A stretch of 64,000 bases of DNA. It comes from Olsenella_K sp050953285 (GTDB taxonomy: Bacteria > Actinomycetota > Coriobacteriia > Coriobacteriales > Atopobiaceae). The notes under the pieces were generated by a model. That model ran no database searches, was not told the origin of the DNA, and saw nothing but the letters and a program-made list of their open reading frames with translations. How positions within the stretch are numbered: position 1 is the stretch's first letter; every line of letters begins with the position of its first letter. The position numbers and the translations under genes were made by a program. Of this stretch, positions 24,823-33,132 are shown piece after piece. The stretch lies in contig JBMNMK010000002.1 in assembly GCA_050953285.1 (NCBI GenBank), forward strand, positions 806,001 to 870,000. The letters run 5' to 3'.

Positions 24823-25272
24823 CTATTCGGTGCCACTTGAACCAAAGCCACCCTCGCCGCGATCTGTCTTGTCGAGATCTGCAACTTCAAGCAGTTGTAC
24901 GAAGGGTACTTGGAGGATTACGAGTTGAGCAATTCTTTCACCACGCTCAATATGGATAGGTTTTTCGTTATCGAGATTGACCGCGCATATCTTCAGCTCA
25001 CCGCGATAGTGAGCATCGATAAGGCCAGGCGTGTTTGCCTCAGACAGGCCTTCTCGCAAAGCAAGGCCGCTTCTCGGCATTACAAAACCGGCGTAGCCAT
25101 CGGGAATTGCAATAGCCAAACCGGTTGAAATCAATCTGCGCTCATGCGGTTGAAGCGTGACATCTTCTGCACTTCTGAGGTCTAATCCCGCATCTCCGCT
25201 AAATGCGTAGGCTGGTAGCTCCACTGAATCATCGAGTCTTTTAATGCGAAGGGTGATGTTGTTATCACTCAC
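24823..25272 (-). CDS. dut: dUTP diphosphatase
   Basis: 149 residues, the normal length for the trimeric enzyme that hydrolyses dUTP to dUMP and keeps uracil out of DNA. The conserved motifs are seen: AFSGDAGLDLRS, MPRSGLAL, IDAHYRGELKICAVN, RIAQLVIL, and the flexible GEGGFGSSG at the C-terminus. It starts at GTG with AGGAG ahead of it, and the start overlaps the nrdR stop by eight bases, so the pair is coupled. Both genes bear on dNTP supply. Confidence 0.95.
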   Translation of the reverse strand: MSDNNITLRIKRLDDSVELPAYAFSGDAGLDLRSAEDVTLQPHERRLISTGLAIAIPDGYAGFVMPRSGLALREGLSEANTPGLIDAHYRGELKICAVNLDNEKPIHIERGERIAQLVILQVPFVQLLEVADLDKTDRGEGGFGSSGTE

Positions 25273-25717
25273 GAGTTAAGCTCCTTAGCTCAGCACTGAA
25301 TTCGTCGATATCTTTGAAATCCCGATACACCGATGCAAAACGAACGTAGGCGACCTTATCAATATCAATAAGGCGCTTAAGAACCATACTTCCGAGTTCC
25401 TGTGAACTGATCTCGGTTATGCCTTCATCCCTCAGTTGCGACTCAATGGAATCAATGAGTTCATTTAACGTCTCAATAGAAACATTGCGCTTGACCGTGG
25501 CGCGAACCAAACCGCGCATGATCTTTTGGCGATCAAATGTCTCCTTAGCGCCATCGCGCTTAACAACGATAAGTGGCATTTCCTCTCGACGTTCATAGGT
25601 AGTAAATCTGAAGCCACAGTGAACACATTCACGGCGACGGCGTATGGCATCATTACCCTCTGACGGACGCGAATCAACGACTTTTGATTCTTCACATCCA
25701 CATTTCGGACAACGCAT
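25265..25717 (-). CDS. nrdR: Transcriptional repressor NrdR
   Basis: 150 residues. The N-terminal zinc ribbon (MRCPKCGCEE, then CVHCGFRFTTYER) is followed by an ATP-cone (LIVVKRDGAKETFDRQKI). NrdR senses ATP/dATP and represses ribonucleotide reductase genes. No nrd gene is in the window, and I see no clear NrdR box pair at its own promoter. The second of two adjacent ATGs (25717) is chosen because AGGAGG is then five bases away and the protein begins with the usual MRCPKCG. Confidence 0.95.
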   Translation of the reverse strand: MRCPKCGCEESKVVDSRPSEGNDAIRRRRECVHCGFRFTTYERREEMPLIVVKRDGAKETFDRQKIMRGLVRATVKRNVSIETLNELIDSIESQLRDEGITEISSQELGSMVLKRLIDIDKVAYVRFASVYRDFKDIDEFSAELRSLTRE

Positions 25718-25745
25718 CATATCCTCCTAGAACACTAGGCACAAT

Positions 25746-25775
25746 ATCATACATTGCCCAACAAAAGCGTGTAAA
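25746..25775 (-). promoter_or_regulatory. Probable promoter of nrdR-dut-permease
   Basis: On the minus strand TTTACA (25775-25770) and TATGAT (25751-25746) are 18 bases apart. Transcription would start about 15-20 bases before nrdR. Confidence 0.5.
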
Positions 25776-25827
25776 TATATGCAAAGTTGTCCTTTGCCAC
25801 AACACAAAATCTGCCGAATGGTGCATT

Positions 25828-26298
25828 TTATTCTTTGAACTGAGGCACAATAATGATTTGACCAGGGACGAGAAGCGCATCTGAGAGATTATTCTTTTTA
25901 CGAATCCAGTCAATCGTACTTTGGGTATCCACTTTACCGTGCGTGTTTTCATCGGCAATTGAGGTCAGCGTGTCCCCCGGCATAACGCTTATTGCACTTG
26001 TTGGTGCACTGTCGAGAGCCTGCTGCGTGTGATCATAGCGCGTAAGTGAGTTATTCAACAGTACGGCCACGAGTATCAACACCAGTGTCCCAAATGCCAA
26101 CATGGTAAGTACCAGCGAAGAACTCATGTGTGCCCGTGGTGCGGCATGCACTCTTGCAGCATGCGCGCGTGCGTTTTGTCTAGTGTTGCGTTCTAAGGCC
26201 TGTAGATTTGTGGCCTTACCGCCTTGATAAACTCTAAATGCTGGTTGAAACTCTTCCGCTATTGCAGATGAACCTTCGCAGACATATTTGCTTGCCAT
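25828..26298 (-). CDS. LysM-domain membrane protein, YneA-like, divergent from lexA
   Basis: 156 residues. A basic cytoplasmic N-terminus (1-58), one membrane helix (59-81), then a LysM domain (about 103-152, SVMPGDTLTSIADEN to PGQIIIVP) outside the cell. This layout, the place divergent from lexA and the LexA boxes between them match YneA of Bacillus, the SOS-induced cell-division suppressor, although the cytoplasmic part is longer here. AGAAGGG sets the start at 26298. A start at 26328 adds ten residues with no ribosome binding site. Function is inferred from position and domains. A plain cell-wall binding protein is the alternative. Confidence 0.8.
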   Translation of the reverse strand: MASKYVCEGSSAIAEEFQPAFRVYQGGKATNLQALERNTRQNARAHAARVHAAPRAHMSSSLVLTMLAFGTLVLILVAVLLNNSLTRYDHTQQALDSAPTSAISVMPGDTLTSIADENTHGKVDTQSTIDWIRKKNNLSDALLVPGQIIIVPQFKE

Positions 26299-26361
26299 AC
26301 CAATCCCTTCTCTCTTGTTCCGAACCATTTATAGAATTGGTACGGGACATCAAAAAAAGGA

Positions 26362-26375
26362 CGAACCTTTGTACC
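26362..26375. promoter_or_regulatory. LexA box 1 (yneA-like side)
   Basis: CGAAC-CTTT-GTACC. It is the exact inverted copy of box 2 over 13 bases (CGAACCTTTGTAC). It lies 64 bases before the LysM gene. Confidence 0.7.
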
Positions 26376-26397
26376 TAATTTCTGTTACTATTATTTA

Positions 26398-26411
26398 CGT
26401 ACAAAGGTTCG
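26398..26411. promoter_or_regulatory. LexA box 2 (central)
   Basis: CGTAC-AAAG-GTTCG, one base from CGAAC-N4-GTTCG. Boxes 1 and 2 together form a large inverted repeat with 13-base arms about 24 bases apart. Confidence 0.7.
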
Positions 26412-26425
26412 TGTCAAGTGTTATT

Positions 26426-26439
26426 AAAACATTTGTTCG
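26426..26439. promoter_or_regulatory. LexA box 3 (lexA side)
   Basis: AAAAC-ATTT-GTTCG, 16 bases before the lexA ATG. It shares nine bases (ATTTGTTCG) with the box before the gene at 20021. Confidence 0.7.
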
Positions 26440-26455
26440 TTTTAGGGAGGAAATC

Positions 26456-27103
26456 ATGTCACAGGAGAAGCTCAGCAAGCGTCAAAAGGCCATCTACGAT
26501 TTCATCTGTTCATATACAACATCCCACGGATATCCGCCTTCAGTTCGTGAGATCGGCAAGTCAGTTGGACTGGCATCTCCCTCAACCGTCCATATGCACC
26601 TCAAGAAGATTGAAGAAAAAGGCTATATCCACCGTGACTCAAAGAAGCCTCGCACCATTGAGGTCGTAGAAGATCAAACAAAGAACGCTGCTCATCTCGT
26701 AGATGTGTCTGAAGATGTGAATGACAACGCCATTAAACTGCCACTTGTTGGCCGTGTTGCAGCCGGTGTTCCCATCCTTGCTGAGCAAAATGTAGAAGAA
26801 GTGCTCACCCTTCCTACGAGCATTGTGGGTGATTCTAGTTCCTTCATCTTGAGGGTTAAGGGAGAGTCCATGATCAATGCGGGTATTTTTGACGGCGACT
26901 ATATCGTCGTAAAAGAAGAACATGAGGCGCACAATGGAGAGATCGTTGTTGCCCTCATTGATGACTCCGCCACGGTTAAGACCTTCTATAAGGAAGAGAA
27001 TCGCGTCAGATTGCAGCCAGAAAATGACTCAATGGAGCCCATCTATGCTGATAACCCGCAGATCCTAGGTCGCGTAACCGCACTTATCCGGTCCATTTCT
27101 TAG
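26456..27103 (+). CDS. lexA: LexA repressor
   Basis: 215 residues. The N-terminal winged helix (GYPPSVREIGKSVGLASPST) binds SOS boxes. The C-terminal peptidase domain has the cleavage site Ala103-Gly104 in RVAAGVP, the nucleophile Ser138 in GESMI and the general base Lys175 in ATVKTFY. RecA filaments trigger self-cleavage and release the regulon. GGGAGG fixes the ATG at 26456. Three boxes upstream predict autoregulation. recA and the gene at 20021 in this window carry boxes of the same pattern. Confidence 0.96.
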   Translation: MSQEKLSKRQKAIYDFICSYTTSHGYPPSVREIGKSVGLASPSTVHMHLKKIEEKGYIHRDSKKPRTIEVVEDQTKNAAHLVDVSEDVNDNAIKLPLVGRVAAGVPILAEQNVEEVLTLPTSIVGDSSSFILRVKGESMINAGIFDGDYIVVKEEHEAHNGEIVVALIDDSATVKTFYKEENRVRLQPENDSMEPIYADNPQILGRVTALIRSIS

Positions 27104-27109
27104 GTAACC

Positions 27110-27853
27110 ATGCAAGAGAGACAGCAACGGCTCAGACTATTTGATCTCTTAAGAGGAAATTCGGTCATCTCAATGATGGGGTTTCATTTCTGCTATGACC
27201 TGAAATTTCTCTTTGGAGTTCCTCTCGTCTGGTTTCAGCCTCCATTTCAAGACATTTGGCGCGCTTCCATTTCCTGGACATTCCTCTTCATAGCAGGGTG
27301 CATGTGTCATCTGTCTCGAAGTAACTTCAAAAGAGGAGCGAAATATGCCATGTTTGCTGTCCTCATCTATATAGCCACCCTGGTCGCTGCACAAGATACA
27401 CCCATCAACTATGGCATCATCTTTTGCATGGCTGCCAGTACACTTATCTATGCGCTTCTTCAGCACTTCCATATTGAGCCGAAGGGGTATTGTGCGGGCG
27501 TTCTTCTCTTAGCAGCATTTGTGCTCTGTCTTAACGTTCCCGAAGGTTCCGTCGGTCTTGGCAACGTTGCAATCACGCTTCCCAAGCAGATCTATCAGAC
27601 AGAGTATTTCTCTTGGCTTGGTCTGCCAGGTCCCACGTTTACCTCAGGAGATTACTATCCCCTACTTCCCTACACCCTTATGTTTCTTGCAGGCTCTGTC
27701 TTCTTTACACAGTGGTCAACCCATGGCTTTCCACAACGCATCTACCAGCCGTTTCAACGTGGTATTGAATTTGTCGGCAGGCATTCGCTTGCGTTCTACG
27801 TTGTGCACCAGCCTGTCATGCTCGTCGTACTTACGCTCACGCTTGGTAGCTAA
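27110..27853 (+). CDS. Heparan-alpha-glucosaminide N-acetyltransferase-like membrane protein (HGSNAT_cat/DUF1624)
   Basis: 247 residues with about seven membrane helices. The start RLFDLLRGNSVISMMGFHFCYDL has the family's conserved early pattern with a His in the membrane, and the end GRHSLAFYVVHQPVM is also characteristic. These proteins are membrane acyltransferases by similarity, and bacterial substrates are unknown. It begins six bases after the lexA stop, so it is probably read from the lexA promoter. That may be simple read-through rather than an SOS role. Confidence 0.75.
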   Translation: MQERQQRLRLFDLLRGNSVISMMGFHFCYDLKFLFGVPLVWFQPPFQDIWRASISWTFLFIAGCMCHLSRSNFKRGAKYAMFAVLIYIATLVAAQDTPINYGIIFCMAASTLIYALLQHFHIEPKGYCAGVLLLAAFVLCLNVPEGSVGLGNVAITLPKQIYQTEYFSWLGLPGPTFTSGDYYPLLPYTLMFLAGSVFFTQWSTHGFPQRIYQPFQRGIEFVGRHSLAFYVVHQPVMLVVLTLTLGS

Positions 27854-27909
27854 ATGAACAGAAAGGAGCCGAGCGCTGCACCACCTCTACCTGAGATACA
27901 GCTTCTCGC

Positions 27910-29223
27910 CTAGTGATCACTCTGAGCGCTTGTATCTGCAGCTTCATAGGATCTAAACGTCGCTATCAAGCGTTGAGGAGCCATAACGGTCATGAGCAGT
28001 CCTTCCTGTTCATACTGCTCTCTTACGACACGACACCTCTCATGAGCCATTTTCATGAGGATGCCTTTTGCGTAGGGGATCCTCACCGTAATCAGTTCAT
28101 CGTGAGCAGAAGCTTCTTTTGCCACCCTATAGAGTAGGCCTCGTATACCAAAGCCAGTTTGAGCAGAAATGAGCTCAGCGTCAGGATAGGATGCTATGAG
28201 CTCCGAGCGCTCATCTGCGGAAAGCAGGTCACATTTATTGAATACCAGAACTGCAGGTATTTCGTTGGCCTTTATCTCTGTCAGAACTTGCTTGACCGCA
28301 TTAATCTCTTTGCTCGCATTATTGTCGGAGGCATCAACCACAAGAAGGATTAAATCTGCAGCAACCACCTCAGCAAGCGTTGACTTGAAAGCCTCAACCA
28401 GAAGCGTGGGGAGTTTTTGTATGAATCCCACGGTATCCGTGATAGTGATCTTTCTTCCCTCTTCAAGGTCCAGCATCCGTGTTGTAGGATCCAGTGTCGC
28501 AAAGAGTTCGTCACGCACATAGACGCCTGAACCCGTGAGCTTGTTCAATAAGGTAGACTTTCCCGCATTGGTATAACCCACAAGTGCGACACGGTAAATC
28601 CCAGAATCCCAGCGTGCTTTGCTTTGAACATTGCGTCTCTTATCAAGTTCTTTAAGCTCACCACGCAGCTGTGAGATCCTGTTTCTGACCAGCCGCCTAT
28701 CCACTTCAAGCTGGCTCTCACCTTGGCCAAAACGGCTTCCTATACCTCCGCGCGTTTGCTCGCGCACAAGGTGACTCCACATACCACGCAAACGAGGCAG
28801 CACATATTGGTTCTGAGCCAGCTCTACCTGCAGCTTACCTTCACGGGTTTTGGCATGATCGCCAAATATATCCAAAATGAGAGCGGTTCGGTCTATCACC
28901 TTTACGCCCTTGCCCATGATCTTTTCAAGATTCGACTGCTGAGATGGGGTGAGCTCATCGTCGAAAATGACCACATCAGCATCAAGATTTCGGGTAAGGG
29001 TTGCTATTTCTTGAGCTTTACCTGCACCAACATAGGTCTTAGGTACAGGAGTATCCAAGCGCTGATACACCTGCATGACCGTCTGGACACCATCAGTCTC
29101 TGCCAAACGTTCAAGCTCCATGAGGGATTCTTCGCAAGACCATTCTCCCCCACCCCTGTTTACCCCCACCAGAATCGCACGCTCTGGAACAGGCGCTGTG
29201 GACTGTGGTTCAGACTTGCTCAA
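27910..29223 (-). CDS. hflX: GTPase HflX
   Basis: About 437 residues. The N-terminal HflX domain has GAGKAQEIATL and FDDELTPSQQSNLEK. A coiled linker includes GIGSRFGQGESQLE. The G domain has GYTNAGKSTLLN (G1), TDTVGFIQ (G3) and NKCD (G4). HflX binds 50S/70S particles and splits stalled or heat-damaged ribosomes. I placed the start at TTG 29223, six bases after AGGGGG, next to the miaA stop. A TTG at 29253 would overlap miaA without a ribosome binding site. It is the last gene of the recA-to-hflX series. Confidence 0.93.
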   Translation of the reverse strand: MSKSEPQSTAPVPERAILVGVNRGGGEWSCEESLMELERLAETDGVQTVMQVYQRLDTPVPKTYVGAGKAQEIATLTRNLDADVVIFDDELTPSQQSNLEKIMGKGVKVIDRTALILDIFGDHAKTREGKLQVELAQNQYVLPRLRGMWSHLVREQTRGGIGSRFGQGESQLEVDRRLVRNRISQLRGELKELDKRRNVQSKARWDSGIYRVALVGYTNAGKSTLLNKLTGSGVYVRDELFATLDPTTRMLDLEEGRKITITDTVGFIQKLPTLLVEAFKSTLAEVVAADLILLVVDASDNNASKEINAVKQVLTEIKANEIPAVLVFNKCDLLSADERSELIASYPDAELISAQTGFGIRGLLYRVAKEASAHDELITVRIPYAKGILMKMAHERCRVVREQYEQEGLLMTVMAPQRLIATFRSYEAADTSAQSDH

Positions 29224-29224
29224 T

Positions 29225-30199
29225 CTACGCCCCCTGCTTGTTCCTAAGCTCAAGAAGTATCAATTCAGCCGCCTCTGATACGCTCAGATCGGAGCTGATC
29301 CAACGAGCACGGCCGTCTCTTCTGAGCCACGAAAGCTGCCGCTTTGCATAGCGCCGCGTTCTCATCTTGATCGTTGCCCGCGCCTCTTCAAGGCTACACG
29401 CACCCGCAAGATAGTCCAAGACTTCTTTGTACCCAATAGCCTGACCAGCGGTAGTGTTTCTCGACAAGCCCCTTTTGGCAAGCTCTTGTACTTCCCCTAC
29501 GAGCCCTAAGGAAAACATGAGGTCAACCCGCTTATCAATCCTTTGATAGAGCTCCTCGCGCTCCCAGGATATGGCCCAGATCTGCGCTGGATAGAAGGGC
29601 GCATGCTTCTTGAGGCCTTTGTGCTGCTCAGCATAGCTCTTATGCTCGTCCAGCATTTCGAGCGCGCGACACACGCGGCGCATGTTGTTGGGGTGTATAA
29701 GCGCGGCGCTCGCAGGATCTCGAGATTTCAGCAGCTCATGGAGCGCGCCGTTGCCATGTTCTTGCGCGTATGTCTCATATTTCTTGCGCGCATCACTCGA
29801 CAACGATCCAGATGGAAAGTCCATCTCATCTATCACCGCGTCAAGGTACAGGCCGGTTCCTCCACACAGAACCGGCATCTTGCCATCCTCTCGCATGCCA
29901 TCTATGACCTCACGAGCCTCTCTCTGGAAGAGTGCCACCGAATACTCTTGGTCTATTTCAGCCACATCAACCATCAAGAGCGGGCAGTTTCGCTCAGCCG
30001 CAGGCGTCTTGGCAGTTCCAATATCCATGCCACGGTAGACCTGCATAGCATCGACCGAAACCACTGCTGAGTTCAGACGGCACGCAAGCTCTTCTGCCAG
30101 AGCACTCTTCCCAGAAGCAGTCGGCCCCACAATGCACGGAAGTGACCATTCAGCATCCATCAGGCTCGAGCCAGCACGTGTCTGGGTACTCGCTCTCAT
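29225..30199 (-). CDS. miaA: tRNA dimethylallyltransferase
   Basis: About 324 residues. Adds a dimethylallyl group from DMAPP to N6 of A37 in tRNAs reading U-starting codons, making the substrate for MiaB encoded just upstream. It has the P-loop GPTASGKSALA, SVDAMQVYRGMDIGTAKT, GGTGLYLDAV and the late RRYAKRQLSWLRRD motif. The ATG at 30199 overlaps the miaB stop (ATGA), which decides the start over the in-frame codon at 30235. The two genes of the ms2i6A pathway are thus coupled. Confidence 0.95.
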   Translation of the reverse strand: MRASTQTRAGSSLMDAEWSLPCIVGPTASGKSALAEELACRLNSAVVSVDAMQVYRGMDIGTAKTPAAERNCPLLMVDVAEIDQEYSVALFQREAREVIDGMREDGKMPVLCGGTGLYLDAVIDEMDFPSGSLSSDARKKYETYAQEHGNGALHELLKSRDPASAALIHPNNMRRVCRALEMLDEHKSYAEQHKGLKKHAPFYPAQIWAISWEREELYQRIDKRVDLMFSLGLVGEVQELAKRGLSRNTTAGQAIGYKEVLDYLAGACSLEEARATIKMRTRRYAKRQLSWLRRDGRARWISSDLSVSEAAELILLELRNKQGA

Positions 30200-31563
30200 C
30201 GAGCCTCGCCCGCGATGGTGCCCCTGAGATACCACGTCTTTGCCTCGTCCACGTTCACCGGCACAATCTTGCCGATAAAATCATCCGCCTGCGTGCCTTC
30301 TGGCAGAGGGAAGTGCACCGTCACGTTCTTCTCGCTATGGCCAACCATGATGGCGTCGTCACGCTTTGACTTACCCTCCACAAGCACTTCTACCTGCTGA
30401 TGAAGGGCTGCCTGGTTAGCCTCATGCGCAAGCGTCTCCACCAGGTGTGCTAGGCGCTCAAAACGCTCCTGAATGACCTCGTGCGGCGTTGTGTCCACAA
30501 TCTTTGCAGCGGGCGTTCCCGGACGCTTGGAGTAGATGAAGGTATAGGCGGAACTGAAGCCAACCTCTCGCACGAGCGAAAGCGTTTCCTCAAAGTCCTC
30601 CTCCGTCTCTCCAGGAAAGCCGACAATGATGTCCGTGGAAAGCGCAATATCAGGAATCGCCGCGCGCAAATCATGCACAAGCTTGAGATATTCCTCACGC
30701 GTATAACTGCGATTCATGGCACGAAGAACCCGCGTGGAGCCACTTTGAACCGCCAGGTGCAAGTGCGGCATAACGTTGGGCGTCTCTGCCATGGCAGCTA
30801 TGGTTTCAGGCGATAAGTCCTTGGGGTTAGAAGAGGTAAACCGAATCCTATCGACGCCGGTGGCGCCCACTTGACGGAGAAGTTCAGCAAAGCGTGGCTC
30901 ACCATAGAGATCTCGGCCGTAGGAGTTCACGTTCTGGCCCAGCAGCGTGATCTCACGCACGCCGTCTTGCACCAGCCGCTCGCATTCGCGCACCACATGT
31001 TCCATCATGCGGCTCTTCTCGCGCCCACGAACATACGGCACAATGCAATAGGTGCAGAAGTTATTGCACCCGGTCATAATAGGAACCCACGCATGGAAGC
31101 TCTGCTGGCGATGGCTCGGCAGCTCCGTTGAAAAGCCGCGGCCCTTCTCGATGGTATCAACCTCCACCGTTCCAGGCTGTGCCTCAAATGCCTCCGTCAG
31201 AAGCTCAGGCACAGAACCCAGCGCGCTGGTACCAAATACCACGTCGACGTTGTGGATGTGCTCCTTGAGCTTTTCTCCATCACGTTGCGCGATGCATCCG
31301 CCAACTGCAACGATACGCCTACCAGATGGCGGCTTGGGCGCGCTCACCATAGCTGATGCCTGGCCATAGAGGCGCGTATCAGCATTTTCCCTGACGCAGC
31401 AGGTCATAAATACAACAACATCAGCTTCATCCGGTGTTTGAACCTCGATGAGCCCGCAGTCATCCAGCAAGCCAGAAACTCGCTCAGAATCATGCAGATT
31501 CATCTGGCAACCAAATGTCTTAATGTTATAGGTCTTGCCACGTAAAACTGGGTAGTCCCTCAT
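30196..31563 (-). CDS. miaB: tRNA-2-methylthio-N6-dimethylallyladenosine synthase
   Basis: 455 residues. Radical SAM methylthiotransferase that turns i6A37 into ms2i6A37. It has the UPF0004 domain with Cys residues in FGCQMNLHDSERV, TCCVREN and GGCIAQRD (auxiliary 4Fe-4S cluster), then CNNFCTYCIVPYVRG for the radical SAM cluster, and a C-terminal TRAM domain. It begins three bases after the SpoVS-like gene. It is the first of three methylthiotransferases in this window (with rimO and mtaB). Confidence 0.95.
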   Translation of the reverse strand: MRDYPVLRGKTYNIKTFGCQMNLHDSERVSGLLDDCGLIEVQTPDEADVVVFMTCCVRENADTRLYGQASAMVSAPKPPSGRRIVAVGGCIAQRDGEKLKEHIHNVDVVFGTSALGSVPELLTEAFEAQPGTVEVDTIEKGRGFSTELPSHRQQSFHAWVPIMTGCNNFCTYCIVPYVRGREKSRMMEHVVRECERLVQDGVREITLLGQNVNSYGRDLYGEPRFAELLRQVGATGVDRIRFTSSNPKDLSPETIAAMAETPNVMPHLHLAVQSGSTRVLRAMNRSYTREEYLKLVHDLRAAIPDIALSTDIIVGFPGETEEDFEETLSLVREVGFSSAYTFIYSKRPGTPAAKIVDTTPHEVIQERFERLAHLVETLAHEANQAALHQQVEVLVEGKSKRDDAIMVGHSEKNVTVHFPLPEGTQADDFIGKIVPVNVDEAKTWYLRGTIAGEAR

Positions 31564-31566
31564 CCG

Positions 31567-31881
31567 CTAAACCGTCCTCGATTCTTGCGGGTCCAGTGTC
31601 GTCGGGGACTGAGGAGTGAGTCGGTGAACATATACCGCAAAACGGATAGCAGTCCTGCTTTCACCAGCGATCTCTATATCTGAGAAGGTGGGAGCACAAG
31701 AAATATCGACCCCTGTTGGGATCAGGAACCCACGCGCAATCGCCACAGCTTTTATCGCTTGATTAACAGCGCCCGCTCCAACACACTGAATGTTAACGGG
31801 AGTTCCATCCTTTACCATGCCAGCGATAGCTCCCGCGACAGATGCGGGAGATGATTTGCTCGACACCTTTAGAAAATCCAT
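31567..31881 (-). CDS. SpoVS-like (Alba-fold) small protein
   Basis: 104 residues. DFLKVSSKSSPASVAGAIAG, then IQCVGAGAVNQAIKAVAIARG, matches stage V sporulation protein S closely. The C-terminus is about 20 residues longer than the usual 86. AGGAG stands eight bases before ATG 31881. ATG 31932 upstream has no ribosome binding site. The family has an Alba-like nucleic-acid-binding fold and is widespread in non-sporulating bacteria, so a sporulation role is not implied here. Its place between the rny/GHKL genes and miaB parallels Bacillus, where spoVS follows rny. Confidence 0.88.
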   Translation of the reverse strand: MDFLKVSSKSSPASVAGAIAGMVKDGTPVNIQCVGAGAVNQAIKAVAIARGFLIPTGVDISCAPTFSDIEIAGESRTAIRFAVYVHRLTPQSPTTLDPQESRTV

Positions 31882-32016
31882 ATTCAGGCTCCTGGACGCC
31901 ACTGGCACCCTGTCGTTTGTGAATTCGTCCATATGGGCAATATTCTAAACGAATTTACTTGGGAAGTAAGCCACATGCAGCAATTCATATGAGAGCTGGT
32001 CCATGTGCATGTTCGA

Positions 32017-33132
32017 TCACTCGTCCTCCACTATTGGTACAGAAATGACCAGCTTGTTGTTCTTGATGGCAATGTCCACATCATCTGACGTGGCAAAGTA
32101 ATAGCGCTCTGCGAGCTTGTGTATCGCGTCAGAAATGTCGTCCGAGAGCTCTTCTGCATCCGAGGGCGAAAACCGTATTGATGCAAGATCTGGCAAACTT
32201 CCAGCACTTTTATGCTCGCGCGTACGCGCTTGTGCCCTAAGAACCGTACAGACGTTGAACAATGGCTCAATCTCGCCCGACAAAATCCTGAGCGCATTTC
32301 TCTCTGACATTACAAGCCCGAGCTCTGATGCCTTCTTGGCAAGCTGCCCTGCAGAAGTGCAGCGTGCAAGCTCCTCCACAAGCGTCAGGTCCCAAGGCGC
32401 CACGTCCTGTCGTGGCTTTGCGCGAGAAACAATTGTTGCAGCTATTTGTGCCGCCGACCCAATGTATACCTTGCACGTACCCTCTGACTCCAGTCCAAAC
32501 TCACAGCCCGTCCGTATGAGATTATGCGGTCCGCGCCCGAGCTTATCGGCATCTGACGAAAGTGCATCCGGCCGTGTCTTTGCGCCATATGCGTGCTTGG
32601 ACTTAGTTGCCACGTGTGTCAGATGAGGCCACGTTGACTGATCTTTTCGCTCAGGCAGCTTTTGGGTGTCTACCTCAATGTGCATGGCACAGCCACGCTG
32701 AGGAGCTGACGCTAGAATGCGCGCCTTCTGCACATTTTGCTTAATGGAAAAAAGAGCCATGCCACGCCCATGCACACCCCATCTATCCATGTGCATGGAG
32801 TCAAGCTTTGAGGTCACGCGCGCGTCAAATATGCGCTCATGCATGTCCTCAGGAACGCCGCAGCCATTATCAATAATGGTGATCAAACGCTGGTCTTTTT
32901 CACGCGACGTCGCCACGAAAATGGACGATGCACCCGCATCACGAGAATTTCTTAGCAGCTCAATCAGGATATCTTCAACACAGCGAATGTCATGCTGCGC
33001 TTGCCTGCGCTCCGCCTCTAGCACGCGGAGTCGCACATAGCCACTGCCCAGATTCTCTTCCACCCTGAGCCCGTTTCCTCCCTGTAAGGAGGAAACGAAG
33101 CCCATGAGTGATTGGTCGTTCTTATCAGGCAT
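32017..33132 (-). CDS. GHKL-type ATPase of unknown function
   Basis: 371 residues, no signal or membrane helix. Residues about 40-180 show a GHKL (gyrase/Hsp90/MutL) ATP site: N-box ELLRNSRDAG (59-68), DNGCGV (88-93) and GVHGRGMAL (119-127). No His-kinase phospho-acceptor or receiver domain is seen, so MutL/topoisomerase VI B-like chemistry fits better than a sensor kinase. The C-terminal half (200-371) is helical and unrecognised. The ATG overlaps the rny stop (TAATG), so it is made together with RNase Y. In Bacillus the matching slot holds ymdB. Role unknown. Confidence 0.75.
   Translation of the reverse strand: MPDKNDQSLMGFVSSLQGGNGLRVEENLGSGYVRLRVLEAERRQAQHDIRCVEDILIELLRNSRDAGASSIFVATSREKDQRLITIIDNGCGVPEDMHERIFDARVTSKLDSMHMDRWGVHGRGMALFSIKQNVQKARILASAPQRGCAMHIEVDTQKLPERKDQSTWPHLTHVATKSKHAYGAKTRPDALSSDADKLGRGPHNLIRTGCEFGLESEGTCKVYIGSAAQIAATIVSRAKPRQDVAPWDLTLVEELARCTSAGQLAKKASELGLVMSERNALRILSGEIEPLFNVCTVLRAQARTREHKSAGSLPDLASIRFSPSDAEELSDDISDAIHKLAERYYFATSDDVDIAIKNNKLVISVPIVEDE

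Noticed and set aside
31567..31932. SpoVS-like gene as evidence of sporulation
   Set aside because: SpoVS is common in non-sporulating bacteria, and no other sporulation gene is here.
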